Below, in pieces: positions 27,691 through 37,538 of a stretch of 64,000 bases of DNA. The position numbers were made by a program, and so were the translations under genes. The notes beneath the pieces were generated by a model that saw only the letters and a list, made by a program, of their open reading frames with translations, searched no databases and was not told where the DNA came from. This DNA comes from Aliarcobacter sp. GTDB lineage: Bacteria; Campylobacterota; Campylobacteria; Campylobacterales; Arcobacteraceae. The stretch is taken from positions 1 through 64,000 of the forward strand of contig JAQTXB010000003.1 in NCBI GenBank assembly GCA_028688995.1, in the 5' to 3' direction. Numbering within the stretch: the stretch's first letter is position 1; the number at the start of each line of letters is the position of its first letter.

Positions 27691-28005
27691 ATTTGTACAA
27701 ATTAAGTTTTGTAAAAAATATTGAATAAATGTAAAAAAACTTATTTGAAACGAAAAAAAGTATTTGATTGTATTTACGCAGTAATAAAAAAAGAAGTTCT
27801 ATCTTAAAAAAAAACTGTCACTAATGGCATAATTTTTTAACTAAGGAGAGATAAGTAGATAAAACCTCTTATTTGTGAAATTATACACACTTGAAACTTA
27901 AAGAATGCTATTTTAATGCTACGTTTATAAAATTTGCATTAAAAATTTGTATTAATTTTAATATTTATAGAAAATATCTTATTCTAATAAATGTAAATAT
28001 AAAAA
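27691..28005. other. Gene-free AT-rich gap with an orphan ribosome-binding-like site
   Basis: From the serS terminator to the end of the leftward gene at 28006 I find no convincing gene. A strong AAGGAGAG at 27843-27850 is followed by ATAAGTAGATAA, with no start codon opening a frame. The string is close to the leader of dctP (AAGGAGAGATAGATATG), so it may be a decayed gene start. The 67-codon rightward frame at 27891 has no binding site and random-looking composition. Confidence 0.5.
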
Positions 28006-28386
28006 TTATTTTACAAAAACTTTACTGTCATAAATTCGTCCATCGATACTTACTTCAAAAAGTCCTCTTGAAACGTTATAATGTAAAAAAGTGAGTTCAT
28101 ATCCTATTAAGATTTTCTGAATATTGTATATTGGAACAGAGTTTTGGAAATAACCTAAAGAATCACCGATTCTTACTTTGATATTTTTATTATCTATTTT
28201 CCCAAAAACAGCAATTTTTGAATAGCAAGTTCCTTCATAGTCTTCTTCTGTAGCTGTAACATGTTGTATTTTTTCGCCTCTACCATTTTCATGGAAGACA
28301 CCAATTGCAATTGCTTTTTGAATATCTGAAGATAAAGCAAAAAGATTTAAGTTTATTAGTAATGAGATTAATATTAATTTTTTCAT
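28006..28386 (-). CDS. Predicted periplasmic protein of unknown function
   Basis: This 126-residue protein has a cleavable-looking signal peptide (MKKLILISLLINLNLFA, cleavage near residue 18-20). The mature part is mostly beta-strand, with a single cysteine in EGTCYSKIAVFG. It lies 41 bases after the PAS gene of the nap operon on the same strand, with a possible TATAAA between them, so membership of the nap transcript is uncertain. No family is recognised. Confidence 0.65.
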   Translation of the reverse strand: MKKLILISLLINLNLFALSSDIQKAIAIGVFHENGRGEKIQHVTATEEDYEGTCYSKIAVFGKIDNKNIKVRIGDSLGYFQNSVPIYNIQKILIGYELTFLHYNVSRGLFEVSIDGRIYDSKVFVK

Positions 28387-28427
28387 ATGAAATATTACTA
28401 TTTTATAGTGAAAAATTTGTATAAAAA

Positions 28428-28871
28428 TTAAGTGTAGATTACTTTTCTTGTTGTTTCATTATTCATTTTTTTTATTTCATCGTAAAGTAATTGGTATTTT
28501 ATCTTATCTTCAAATGAGATAGGTGTTCGTATTGATTTATATTCTACTAAATTACCATCTTTTATAACTTCTGATATTTCAGCATAGACCCAATAAAAAC
28601 CTTCGTCTTTTCTAAGATTTTTTACAATTCCACTCCAAGAACCCTTTGTTTCCAAACTTTTCCAAAGTTCTTTGAAAATGGATTTTGGCATATCAGGATG
28701 TCTTACAATATTATGAGGTTTTCCTACCAATTCATCTATGCTATATCCTGAAATCAAAGCAAAAGTTTCATTTGCATAAGTAATAATACCTTTTAAATCT
28801 GTTCTTGAAACTATTAATTCTTCTTTGGGAACAATAGTTTCACATAAAAAATTTCCTGATAAAAATTCCAT
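28428..28871 (-). CDS. Stand-alone Aer/CetB-like PAS protein
   Basis: This 147-residue protein is a single PAS domain of the Aer type: VSRTDLKGIITYANETF near 22, GKPHNIVRHPDMPKSIFKELW near 50-70 and FYWVYAEI near 94. In Aer this domain binds FAD and senses redox state; in Campylobacter the soluble CetB partners with the membrane protein CetA for energy taxis. There is no transmitter or membrane domain here. It begins one base after napD, with AGGAAA inside the napD end, so it is translated as part of the nap operon. Confidence 0.82.
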   Translation of the reverse strand: MEFLSGNFLCETIVPKEELIVSRTDLKGIITYANETFALISGYSIDELVGKPHNIVRHPDMPKSIFKELWKSLETKGSWSGIVKNLRKDEGFYWVYAEISEVIKDGNLVEYKSIRTPISFEDKIKYQLLYDEIKKMNNETTRKVIYT

Positions 28872-28872
28872 T

Positions 28873-29259
28873 TTATTTTCCTATTTTGTCAAAACTTTTT
28901 GCAAAACCTTCTAAATCTTTTTTTCTTAAATCACCGTTATAAACAATATTTGAAGCCTCTATTGTATTATCATTTAAAACTTTTGGAACAACATCTGCAT
29001 TTTCTAAAACTTCCATATGAGAACTTAATTCATCTTCACTATAAGCCATTTGCATATCTGCACTCATTACGTGAGGAATGCCTTCAATAACTTTTAGTTT
29101 TTTCAACTCTTCTTGAACACCAGTTCCTTCTATTGTTATAATAATTCTTCCTAATTCATCATGCATATGATAATCACATACATCACAGTTTTTTAGACTT
29201 TCTACCACTTCATTTATATGTTTTGGTAAAGTTTGTACAACAATACTTGAGATATTCAT
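28873..29259 (-). CDS. napD: NapD, nitrate reductase maturation chaperone
   Basis: NapD binds the Tat signal peptide of NapA and holds back export until the cofactor is inserted. The N-terminal ISSIVVQTLPKHINEVVESL and the GRIIITIEG strand match the family. At 128 residues it is longer than E. coli NapD (about 87); the last 40 residues are a charged extension of the kind seen in Campylobacterota. Confidence 0.88.
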   Translation of the reverse strand: MNISSIVVQTLPKHINEVVESLKNCDVCDYHMHDELGRIIITIEGTGVQEELKKLKVIEGIPHVMSADMQMAYSEDELSSHMEVLENADVVPKVLNDNTIEASNIVYNGDLRKKDLEGFAKSFDKIGK

Positions 29260-29274
29260 TTTAAAATCCTTTTT

Positions 29275-30234
29275 TTAATTGAGTTTATAATAGTTTATTT
29301 TTTTATCATCACTTGTAACAAATATTTCATTTTCATTTAAAAATAAAATATTTGTTAAAGTACTTTTATTTTGTGTTAATTTATATAAATCTTTTTTTGT
29401 ATTTGTATCAAAAACTGTAACATTATTTTCTTCATCACTTGAAAATGCACCTAATTTTGCACTTGGACTAAGTCCTACACTATAAATTAGAAATGAGCCA
29501 TCTTTATAATAAGAGTTATTTTGATTTATGTTATAAATAACAGTTCGTCTATCTTGTCCTGCTGTTATTATCAAATCATTTTTTATATCAACTTGAAAAA
29601 CATTATCTAGATTTTGCCCTTTGAAAGTTCTTATAATATCAAAAGTTTTTGAATCAAGCATTGTTAAATTTCCACTCTCATCAGCAACTATTATTTTAGA
29701 TTTATCATTAGATAAAGAAAAATTTGAAAATCTTGATTGTGATATTTGAATCTCTTTTGAAATTCTTTTATTTTTTATATCATAAAGATATAGTTGATTT
29801 GAAAGTAGGGCATAAATTATATGATTATCATCTAAATATTTTGCACGTGCAATAAATAATCTATCTTCATCCAAAATGATTCTTTCTAATTTTTTGTTTT
29901 TGTAAATATCTATATTTCTTCCACCATTTTTTCCCTGAGAAAGAATTAGAATATCTTTATCTAAAACATCAACACTATAGACTTTTGAATCAATTTCATC
30001 ACCAGTAAAATCTGTGATTTTTGCCACAGTTATTTTGTCTATTCTTTCTTTTGTATTTATATCAAAAATATCAATTGCTGAAGCAGTTGTTGCTACATAT
30101 AATTTTTCGTCATTTATCAATAAATCAGTCACTCCTCCACTTGTATCTAACGAATAAAATGGTGTTAAATCTTTTGCATTCAAAAATGAGAATGTTAAAA
30201 AAGTTGTTAAAAATATGAATATAATACTTCTCAT
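29275..30234 (-). CDS. napL: NapL-type periplasmic beta-propeller protein
   Basis: This 319-residue protein has a signal peptide (to about residue 20) and repeating WD40-like blade sequences such as IDIFDINTKERIDKI, LTMLDSKTFDIIRTF and VTVFDTNTKKDLYKL. The position between napF and napD is that of napL in Wolinella and Campylobacter, where its role is not settled. Nothing suggests a cofactor. Assignment rests on fold and position. Confidence 0.8.
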   Translation of the reverse strand: MRSIIFIFLTTFLTFSFLNAKDLTPFYSLDTSGGVTDLLINDEKLYVATTASAIDIFDINTKERIDKITVAKITDFTGDEIDSKVYSVDVLDKDILILSQGKNGGRNIDIYKNKKLERIILDEDRLFIARAKYLDDNHIIYALLSNQLYLYDIKNKRISKEIQISQSRFSNFSLSNDKSKIIVADESGNLTMLDSKTFDIIRTFKGQNLDNVFQVDIKNDLIITAGQDRRTVIYNINQNNSYYKDGSFLIYSVGLSPSAKLGAFSSDEENNVTVFDTNTKKDLYKLTQNKSTLTNILFLNENEIFVTSDDKKINYYKLN

Positions 30235-30243
30235 TTTCTCTCC

Positions 30244-30723
30244 TTAACCAACAATTTTTATTGCACTTGTTGGACATGATTTAATACAAAAACCACATGA
30301 AGAACAAGAGTCATTTATACTAGGTCTAAACATTGCTAAAAAATCTATTGCATTATCTAAACAAGGGTCTTTACATGAAAAACACATGGTTTTATTCCAA
30401 GATAAACAAGATAATACATCAATTTCAATTTTTGCATTTATTTTTCTTTTATTTTCTAAAGTTAAAACTTCATTTGGACAAACTTTTGCGCACTCATCAC
30501 AATAGGTACAACCTCTTGAGGTGAAATCTAACTTGGGAGTAAAATCTTCTTGAATAAATATAATATTTTCTTGACAAGCCGTAGCACATAATCCTTCACA
30601 ATCTTTACAGTTTGTAAAAAAAATATCTTCATCCTTATAATATGGAGGTCTGATTATTTTCTCTTGTTTTTCATCTTTTTTGAAAGATGAAACAAGAGAA
30701 CTAAAAAGTTCTCTTCTTTCCAT
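30244..30723 (-). CDS. napF: NapF, cytoplasmic ferredoxin-type maturation protein
   Basis: This 159-residue protein has cysteine groups for up to four iron-sulfur clusters (CKDCEGLCATAC, CTYCDECAKVC, the MCFSCKDPC region and CSSCGFCIKSC). NapF acts in the cytoplasm on immature NapA in other bacteria. The MERRELFSSLVSSF start is typical of NapF. There is no signal peptide. It sits three bases from napB. Confidence 0.9.
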   Translation of the reverse strand: MERRELFSSLVSSFKKDEKQEKIIRPPYYKDEDIFFTNCKDCEGLCATACQENIIFIQEDFTPKLDFTSRGCTYCDECAKVCPNEVLTLENKRKINAKIEIDVLSCLSWNKTMCFSCKDPCLDNAIDFLAMFRPSINDSCSSCGFCIKSCPTSAIKIVG

Positions 30724-30725
30724 TT

Positions 30726-31331
30726 TTATTTAACACCCTCTTCAATATTATCAATTAAGTTTGATTTACTATTTAAGTCTTTCGCTCTAAAATCAGCTTT
30801 AAAGTTGTTTTTTGGAGTGTTTGCACCTTCTGATTGTGGTGCATGACATTGTGAACAGTTGAATCTTGCACCTGAAAGTGTCTCAAGAGGTTTTTCAACA
30901 ACCTTAATATCACTTGTATTATTAAGATGTTTTCCCTCTTGTAACATTGTTCCATCTTCAGTTAATTTAGTTTCTGGTCTAAAATTTGTAAGATGTGATT
31001 TTGGGAATGGAATTGCTCCCATTGAAGCTGCAACTGCTGGGTCATGACACATAACACATTGATTATTACTTATTGTAATTGGAAGCATTCCCTCAACATC
31101 ATGTGGAATCATTGGTGGAGCATTTTCAAAAGCTCTATCAAATTTTTTACTTGAACCTGCTGCATCAGTGCCGTATTGTGTTTTATCACCTGTAATTTTA
31201 TCTTCTGTATATACAGATGTTTTTCTTAAACCTAAAGACTCTTCTTTTACTGTAGTGTTTGCAGCAAAAGTGCTAACAGTAAAGATTACTGTTGAAGCTA
31301 TTATTCCTAAAGTTAATTTACCTAACTTCAT
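30726..31331 (-). CDS. napB: NapB, dihaem cytochrome c subunit
   Basis: This small subunit delivers electrons to NapA in the periplasm. A signal peptide (to about residue 23) precedes two haem motifs, CVMCH near 93 and CSQCH near 160, with distal histidines such as the one in MIPHDVEGMLPI. At 201 residues it is typical. Its start overlaps napH by 14 bases. Confidence 0.94.
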   Translation of the reverse strand: MKLGKLTLGIIASTVIFTVSTFAANTTVKEESLGLRKTSVYTEDKITGDKTQYGTDAAGSSKKFDRAFENAPPMIPHDVEGMLPITISNNQCVMCHDPAVAASMGAIPFPKSHLTNFRPETKLTEDGTMLQEGKHLNNTSDIKVVEKPLETLSGARFNCSQCHAPQSEGANTPKNNFKADFRAKDLNSKSNLIDNIEEGVK

Positions 31332-32139
31332 TTTGTATTTCCTTTTTTAAATTTATTATTGAAAAATTAAGAGCATTATCATCACAAACTTCTATACATC
31401 TTCCGCAGTTTATGCACTCTCCACTTGACACAGGAATAGAAGTTTTTGTTACCATATATAAAACTTGGTTTTCTGGACAAACTTCTTTACATTTCATACA
31501 CGCTGTACAATTTGGTGCATTATGATGAACTCTTATTAAACTAAATCTACCAATAAGTGAATAAAATCCACCAAGAGGACAAATATGTCCACACCAACCA
31601 TTTTTTAAGACAAACAAATCAAAAAGAAATATTACAAGTATTGCTGCCCAACCAAATCCCATTCCAAATATGATTCCTCTATGAACCATTGAAATTGGAG
31701 AAATCAACTCAAATGCTGCAACACCCATAAAAAAAGAGATAACAAAACTAATAACAATTACCCAATATCTCATATTTCTAGAAGCTGGTTGTTTTTTTTG
31801 GATTTGATTAAATCCAAATCTTCGTCTTAAATAATTTGACAAATCTGTAATCATATTTACAGGACAAACCCAAGAACAAAAAGCACGACCACCAACTATT
31901 AAATAAAATAGAGTTATTATTAAAGCTCCTATTAGAATATCAAATGATATAAAAGCACCTGCAAAAAACATTTGTAAAACAGCATATGGATCACTTAATG
32001 GAATAGTTTTTAAGAATATTGATGTACTTAAATTCCCCATTAAGATATTTATTCCATAAACATTTGCAATTACATACAAAACCATAATAGATGTTTGAGT
32101 GATTCTTCTAGCTATTAAAAATCTATATTTTTTTATCAT
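31318..32139 (-). CDS. napH: NapH, membrane quinol dehydrogenase component
   Basis: NapH has four to five membrane helices and two C-terminal ferredoxin motifs (CTACMKCKEVCP and CINCGRCIEVCDD). With NapG it oxidises menaquinol in place of NapC, which is absent here. The membrane CxxxCP pairs FCSWVCPVN and WCGHICPLGG, near 88 and 181, are the family's characteristic extra cysteines. It overlaps napG by four bases. Confidence 0.94.
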   Translation of the reverse strand: MIKKYRFLIARRITQTSIMVLYVIANVYGINILMGNLSTSIFLKTIPLSDPYAVLQMFFAGAFISFDILIGALIITLFYLIVGGRAFCSWVCPVNMITDLSNYLRRRFGFNQIQKKQPASRNMRYWVIVISFVISFFMGVAAFELISPISMVHRGIIFGMGFGWAAILVIFLFDLFVLKNGWCGHICPLGGFYSLIGRFSLIRVHHNAPNCTACMKCKEVCPENQVLYMVTKTSIPVSSGECINCGRCIEVCDDNALNFSIINLKKEIQNEVR

Positions 32140-32948
32140 TTTAATAAATCCTCCATATCCCCACTATTGTTTAAAGAGTTAATTGCACTATCTTTACTTA
32201 ATTCTGTAGTAGTTGTTTTACTTGTTGCATTTTCTACTCTTTTTTCATCCTCTTTATTCCAACCTTGAACATAGTGATCTCCCACTTTTCCTAAAGCAAT
32301 CTTTCTAGGTAGTACAAAAATAGCTGCTTTTTGAGTAACACAAGCTTTTTCACATAATCCGCAACCAGTACAAACATCAGGATGTACTGTAGGTTTTAAA
32401 AAAGCATGTTTTCCTGTTCTTTCATTTTTTGAATATTCAATAGTTATAGCTTCACCTAAAAGTGGACAAGCTCTATAACAAGCATCACATTGAATACCCC
32501 AAAAAGCAATACATGAACTATCATCAATAACCGCCACACCCATTTGAGCTTTTGTAATATCTAGTTTTTTATTTTCATTTTGTACTGATTTTATATTCAA
32601 AGCATCCGTTGGACAAACAGGAACACAAGGAATATCCACACACATATAACAAGGAATTTCCCTTGGAATAAAAAATGGTGTTCCTAAAGGTTTATTATCC
32701 CCTGGTTTTGCCAACTTTAATGTATTAAAAGGACAAGCTTCTACGCACATTCCACATTTAATACAAGTTGCTAAGAAATCATCTTCATCAAGTGCCCCTG
32801 GCGGTCTTAAAATTAATGAAGTAGCTTTTACTTCATTAACAAAAGCACTCCATGTTAACCCACCAAGAATTGCAAGGCCAGTAGCTCTTGCAATACTTAG
32901 GAAGAATTTTCTTCTTTCACTTATTGGTTGGTTACTTGATGTGTTCAT
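32136..32948 (-). CDS. napG: NapG, periplasmic ferredoxin-type quinol dehydrogenase subunit
   Basis: This 270-residue Tat-exported protein (ERRKFFLSIARATGLAILGG near the N-terminus) has four [4Fe-4S] cysteine groups: CIKCGMCVEACP, CYMCVDIPCVPVCP, CDACYRACP and CTGCGLCEKAC. It takes electrons from NapH and passes them to NapB. The C-terminal 30 residues are charged and variable. Confidence 0.94.
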   Translation of the reverse strand: MNTSSNQPISERRKFFLSIARATGLAILGGLTWSAFVNEVKATSLILRPPGALDEDDFLATCIKCGMCVEACPFNTLKLAKPGDNKPLGTPFFIPREIPCYMCVDIPCVPVCPTDALNIKSVQNENKKLDITKAQMGVAVIDDSSCIAFWGIQCDACYRACPLLGEAITIEYSKNERTGKHAFLKPTVHPDVCTGCGLCEKACVTQKAAIFVLPRKIALGKVGDHYVQGWNKEDEKRVENATSKTTTTELSKDSAINSLNNSGDMEDLLK

Positions 32949-32974
32949 CTCTTTTTTCTCTTTCTTTTAACTTT

Positions 32975-35785
32975 TTATGCTTGGTAAATTTTTACTGCAC
33001 ATTTTTTAAAGTCTGTTTGTCCAGATTGTGGACAAGTTGCATCTAAACAAACTTTATTTATAAATACTTTTTCATCAAACCAAGGTACAAATACTAAACC
33101 TCGACTTGGTCTATTTCTTCCTCTTGTTTCAACTCTTGCTTTTACTTTTCCTCTTCTAGATTCAACCCAACATAAAGAACCTTGAGTAACTCCATAAGTT
33201 TTTGCATCTTCAGGGTGCATATAACATAGTGCTTCTGGAACTGCACGATACAGTTCAGGAACTCTCATAGTCATAGTTCCACTATGCCAATGCTCTAAAA
33301 CTCTTCCTGTACATAACCAAACTGGATATTCCTCAGTTGGAATTTCTGGTGGATCCATATAAGGACGTGCAAATATTTTTGCTTTATTTTTTAAAGATTT
33401 TTTAGTTTGATCTTTAACTCCAAGTAAATCACCTTGTGCTAACTCTTTTGCTAATGTTCCATAAAATGCAAAATCACTATCAGGACTCTCTTTTTTAGCG
33501 TAAGGGTCATATTTTGTATTAAATCTCCATTGAGTCTCTTTTCCATCAACAACTGGCCATTTTAAACCTCTTACTTTATGATAAGTGTCAAAATCAGCTA
33601 AATCGTGTCCATGTCCTCTTCCAAAACCAGCGTACTCTTCAAATAGATATTTTTGAATAAAGAATCCATAACCTTTGAATACTTTTCCATCACTTCCAAC
33701 TACTTTTCTTGAGTCACCAAATCCTTCACTATTATCAAAACCTGCTTGAATTGGGTCTTTTGGGTCTAATTTATAAGATTTAGCTTTTTCATTAGCAAAT
33801 AAAATTTCATACATTGTTGTATTTTCATTGTATCCTAGTGCTTTAGCTGCTTCTATTACATTTGGAAGTTTTACTTCACCTTTAGAACTTGCAAGTGTTT
33901 GTTCACCCCATAAATCTTTTACAGTAAATCTTTTTGAAAGCTCAACCCATTGCCATGTATCTGACATTGCATCACCAACTGGTAAAACTTGTTGTCTCCA
34001 ATGTTGTGTTCTTCTTTCAGCATTTCCATAAGCTCCCCATTTTTCATAAATCATAGCTGATGGTAAAATTAAATCAGATACTTTTGCAGAAATTCCTGGG
34101 TATCCATCTGATGTTACAATAAAGTTATCCATTTCTCTTGCGGCTTTAATCCAGTGAGTTGCACTTGCTGTATCTTGATATGGATTACAAACATTTACCC
34201 AAGCAAATTTAATGTTTCCATCTTCAATATCCCTATGAATTTTCATAATATGTTGATGACCTTTAGGATTTAAAGTTCCCTCTGGAATATTCCAAGCTTT
34301 TTCAGCAATTCCTCTATGTTTTGGATTATCTACCATCATATCTGCTGGAAGTCTGTGTGCAAAAACTCCAACTTCTCTTGCAGTTCCACAAGCACTTGGT
34401 TGTCCAGTTAGAGAAAATGCTCCAGAACCTGGTTTTGCTTGTTTATTTAATAAAAAGTGAACATTATATGAAAGAGTATTTACCCAAGAACCACGAGTAT
34501 GTTGATTCATTCCCATTGTCCAGAAACTCACAACTTTTCTATCTTTTTCAATATATAAATCTGCTAAAGCTTGAAGTTTTTTCTTAAATACTTCAATATC
34601 TTCATCAGGATTTCCTTTTGAAATTTTTGCCACATAATCAAGTGTATAAGGTTCTAAAGATTTTTTGTACTCTTCAAAAGAGATTTCCCAATGTGCTAAA
34701 CCTGTATTTTTATTCACCATTTTATCACCAGCTTTATATCCATAAGGCTCAAGTGCAGGTGCTTCTGTAACAGATACTATTTTTTCCATTTCTTTAGAAA
34801 TAGTTTGCATTTCTAAATCAGAATATTTACCCTCTTTGATAGATTTTTCATCACTTCTTCTCATACCATAACCAATATTTACAGGACTTGCTGCAAATAC
34901 AATATGTTCTTTTATGAAATCCCAATCAATAGCTTCTGGATGATTGTATACGATTTCTCTTGCGATATAATTCCAAAGAGCAAGGTCAGTATTTGGAGTG
35001 AAAATAATTTCAATATCAGCTAAATCAGAAGTTCTATGTGTATATGTAGAAAGATTTACTACTTTTACTTTTTCTGGATTTGAAAGTTTTCTATCTGTTA
35101 CCCTTGACCATAAAATTGGGTGCATTTCTGCCATATTTGCACCCCAAGTCACAACTGTGTCTGTTAGTTCAATATCATCATAACAACCTGATGGCTCATC
35201 AATACCAAAAGTTTGATAAAAACCAACAACAGCTGATGCCATACAATGTCTTGCATTTGGATCAATTGCATTACTTCTAAATCCTGCTTTCATCATTTTT
35301 TGAGCTGCATAACCTTCCATAATAGTATATTGTCCAGATGCAAAAATACCAATTCCTTCTGGACCTTTCTCTTTTAATGCAATTCTTATATGTTTTTCCA
35401 TTTCATCAAAGGCTCTTTGCCAAGAAACAGGTGCAAAATCAGCTTTTTTATCAAATTCACCCTTTGCATTCATTCTTAGTAAGGGTTGTTTTAATCTGTC
35501 AGCCCCATACATAATTTTTGCATTGAAATAACCTTTGATACAATTAAGTCCTCTATTTACAGGTGCTGCAGGGTCACCTTTAACTGCAACAATTTTCCCC
35601 TCTTTAGTTGCAAGCATAATCCCACAACCAGTTCCACAGAATCGGCAAGCTGCCTTATCCCATCTCCAACCACCTTCTGCTGCAGTTGCTTGTGCTTGTA
35701 AATCAGCTGGAACACTCATACCAATAGCTGCTGCTGCACTTGCTGCTGCTGAACTTTTCAGGAAGTCTCTTCTTGATAGCGACAT
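32975..35785 (-). CDS. napA: NapA, periplasmic nitrate reductase catalytic subunit
   Basis: NapA reduces nitrate to nitrite in the periplasm with Mo-bis-MGD and one [4Fe-4S] cluster. A Tat signal (SRRDFLK, then an alanine-rich stretch) precedes cluster cysteines C47, C50, C54 and C82. The molybdenum-ligand cysteine is C181 in [10 protein letters not shown]. At 936 residues it has the long epsilon form; the insertions relative to E. coli NapA (about 828) are typical of the group. It is the first gene of the operon. Confidence 0.97.
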   Translation of the reverse strand: MSLSRRDFLKSSAAASAAAAIGMSVPADLQAQATAAEGGWRWDKAACRFCGTGCGIMLATKEGKIVAVKGDPAAPVNRGLNCIKGYFNAKIMYGADRLKQPLLRMNAKGEFDKKADFAPVSWQRAFDEMEKHIRIALKEKGPEGIGIFASGQYTIMEGYAAQKMMKAGFRSNAIDPNARHCMASAVVGFYQTFGIDEPSGCYDDIELTDTVVTWGANMAEMHPILWSRVTDRKLSNPEKVKVVNLSTYTHRTSDLADIEIIFTPNTDLALWNYIAREIVYNHPEAIDWDFIKEHIVFAASPVNIGYGMRRSDEKSIKEGKYSDLEMQTISKEMEKIVSVTEAPALEPYGYKAGDKMVNKNTGLAHWEISFEEYKKSLEPYTLDYVAKISKGNPDEDIEVFKKKLQALADLYIEKDRKVVSFWTMGMNQHTRGSWVNTLSYNVHFLLNKQAKPGSGAFSLTGQPSACGTAREVGVFAHRLPADMMVDNPKHRGIAEKAWNIPEGTLNPKGHQHIMKIHRDIEDGNIKFAWVNVCNPYQDTASATHWIKAAREMDNFIVTSDGYPGISAKVSDLILPSAMIYEKWGAYGNAERRTQHWRQQVLPVGDAMSDTWQWVELSKRFTVKDLWGEQTLASSKGEVKLPNVIEAAKALGYNENTTMYEILFANEKAKSYKLDPKDPIQAGFDNSEGFGDSRKVVGSDGKVFKGYGFFIQKYLFEEYAGFGRGHGHDLADFDTYHKVRGLKWPVVDGKETQWRFNTKYDPYAKKESPDSDFAFYGTLAKELAQGDLLGVKDQTKKSLKNKAKIFARPYMDPPEIPTEEYPVWLCTGRVLEHWHSGTMTMRVPELYRAVPEALCYMHPEDAKTYGVTQGSLCWVESRRGKVKARVETRGRNRPSRGLVFVPWFDEKVFINKVCLDATCPQSGQTDFKKCAVKIYQA

Positions 35786-35823
35786 AATTTCTCCTTTTAT
35801 GAAATATAATTATTTACTTGTCA

Positions 35824-35829
35824 ATTATA
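35824..35829 (-). promoter_or_regulatory. -10 box of the napA promoter
   Basis: A perfect TATAAT reads leftward 39-44 bases upstream of the napA ATG. It predicts a transcription start near 35817 and a leader of about 32 bases containing AAAGGAG. Confidence 0.65.
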
Positions 35830-35851
35830 TCTGAGAAATAAAAGTTTTATA

Positions 35852-35865
35852 TTGATTTATGTCAA
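35852..35865 (-). promoter_or_regulatory. Fnr/Crp-type box of the napA promoter
   Basis: TTGAT-TTAT-GTCAA differs from the Fnr consensus TTGAT-N4-ATCAA at one base. Its centre, 35858.5, is exactly 41.5 bases upstream of the start predicted from the TATAAT at 35824-35829, the standard class II activator position. Confidence 0.7.
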
Positions 35866-35968
35866 CTAAATTAAGTTTCAATTAAGATAAAAATTGTCTT
35901 GTTTAAAAGATAAATAAGTTTATAAATAAGTTTCAGTTATAATTTTTTTAAATAATAAAAGGTCTTTT

Positions 35969-37456
35969 TTGGAATTATCAAAAGTTAAATTGTTGAGGAC
36001 AATTTTTTTAATATCTTTCTTTTATATAATTTTAGGAAAGTTAAGTATTTCGTATATTACTATGCCAGAGGGAATAGCAATAGTTTGGTTACCAAATGCA
36101 ATTATATTATCTACTTTTTTATTAAGACCTAAAAATGAGTGGCTTTGGTATATTTGTACTTTTTTAATATCTGAAATAGTTGCTGATTTAGGAACTTTTA
36201 CCCTTATTCAATCTATACAATTTGGCTTTATTAATGTATTTGAGGGATTGATGGCAGTTTTATTAATTCAAAGATTTAATAAAAACACAATAAATTTTAA
36301 AAATATTAAATATCTTATATCTTTTATGTTTTTAGCACTTACCTTAGTACCATCAATTACTGCAATATTAGGAGCTTTAGTTTATGTTACACAAATAGAA
36401 AGCCAAACTAATTTTTTAGAATTTTGGAGAATATGGTTTTTTGGTGATGCCTTAGGTTTACTTTTATTAGTACCTTTAATAGTTCTAATCTCACAAGGTA
36501 AAACTTTTTCATTTGAAAGAATAGTAAGATTTGACAGTATTATTATGATATTTATGACTACTATTTTATCTCTTATTATATTTTCTACAGAGGTGAAATT
36601 AGTAATTTTACCATCTACTCCAATGATTTTTCTATTAATTTTTATGTGGATTACATATCGAAAAGGCATTATATTTGCTATGAATTTAGCAACAATAGTT
36701 ATTTGTATAGTTGTATATTTTACTATACATCAAAGAGGACCTTTTTCTATATTTACTCCAATACTAAACACTTTATATCTACAAGAATTTATTGCAACTT
36801 TACTGGTATTAATTTTATTTTTTGGAGTTTTATTAAAAGAGATAAAAGATAAAAATATTTTACTTCTAAGATCTAATTTTAAATTAAAAAAATTATCTAA
36901 AAACTTGGAAAAAAGGGTTAATGAAAAAACAAAGTCATTAGAAGATGCAAATGAAAAATTAAAACTTCTTGCCACCACAGATTCTTTAACAGAAATCTAT
37001 AATAGAAGATTTTTTGATGAGAGTTTAAATAATGAGATAGAAAAAGCACAAAGATATAATAGTGAATTATCTTTTATGATGTTTGATATTGATTTCTTTA
37101 AAAACATAAATGATACTTTTGGTCATAATGTTGGAGATGCAGTTCTTATATCTTTAGCAAAATTAATCAAAGAGAATATAAGAAAGATAGATATATTCTC
37201 AAGAATTGGTGGGGAAGAGTTTGCAATTATTCTTCCAAATACAAATTTGAATAAAACAAAAGAATTAGCAATTAAACTTAAAGATTTAGTTCAAAATAAT
37301 ACTTTGTTAATAGATAATCAGAAAATAAAAATTACAATAAGTATTGGGTTGTCAACTTTAGATGAAGAAAACCAAACTTATAATCAAATTCTCAAAACAG
37401 CAGATACAAATTTGTATGAAGCAAAAAGAAATGGAAGAAATATAATAGTTGGTTAA
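35969..37456 (+). CDS. MASE1-GGDEF diguanylate cyclase
   Basis: Residues 1-290 form a membrane sensor of about eight helices resembling MASE1 (EGIAIVWLPNAIILSTFLL near 34). A coiled segment (about 300-330) leads to a GGDEF domain at about 335-493, with metal aspartate in MMFDIDFFKNIND and active loop GGEEF. Cyclic di-GMP synthesis is expected; the signal is unknown. The start is a TTG with AAAAGG six bases upstream. It faces away from napA and precedes the TRAP transporter, with a separate promoter between. Confidence 0.88.
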   Translation: MELSKVKLLRTIFLISFFYIILGKLSISYITMPEGIAIVWLPNAIILSTFLLRPKNEWLWYICTFLISEIVADLGTFTLIQSIQFGFINVFEGLMAVLLIQRFNKNTINFKNIKYLISFMFLALTLVPSITAILGALVYVTQIESQTNFLEFWRIWFFGDALGLLLLVPLIVLISQGKTFSFERIVRFDSIIMIFMTTILSLIIFSTEVKLVILPSTPMIFLLIFMWITYRKGIIFAMNLATIVICIVVYFTIHQRGPFSIFTPILNTLYLQEFIATLLVLILFFGVLLKEIKDKNILLLRSNFKLKKLSKNLEKRVNEKTKSLEDANEKLKLLATTDSLTEIYNRRFFDESLNNEIEKAQRYNSELSFMMFDIDFFKNINDTFGHNVGDAVLISLAKLIKENIRKIDIFSRIGGEEFAIILPNTNLNKTKELAIKLKDLVQNNTLLIDNQKIKITISIGLSTLDEENQTYNQILKTADTNLYEAKRNGRNIIVG

Positions 37457-37472
37457 GCTAAATTTTCTTTTT

Positions 37473-37506
37473 TTTACACAAGATTTACACAATATTAGAC
37501 TATAAT
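37473..37506 (+). promoter_or_regulatory. dctP promoter with tandem TTTACACAA repeat
   Basis: TTTACACAA occurs at 37473-37481 and 37484-37492 (11-bp period), followed by a perfect TATAAT -10 box at 37501-37506. The repeats occupy about -40 to -21 and replace a recognisable -35 box. Such TTTACA-type tandem sites are typical of OmpR-family regulators. Confidence 0.6.
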
Positions 37507-37538
37507 TTTTTTATATCAAAAATTAAGGAGAGATAGAT

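Noticed and set aside
27891..28094. Rightward 67-codon frame in the gap after serS
   Set aside because: It has a TTG start without a ribosome binding site, low-complexity composition, and its second half is antisense to the periplasmic-protein gene.
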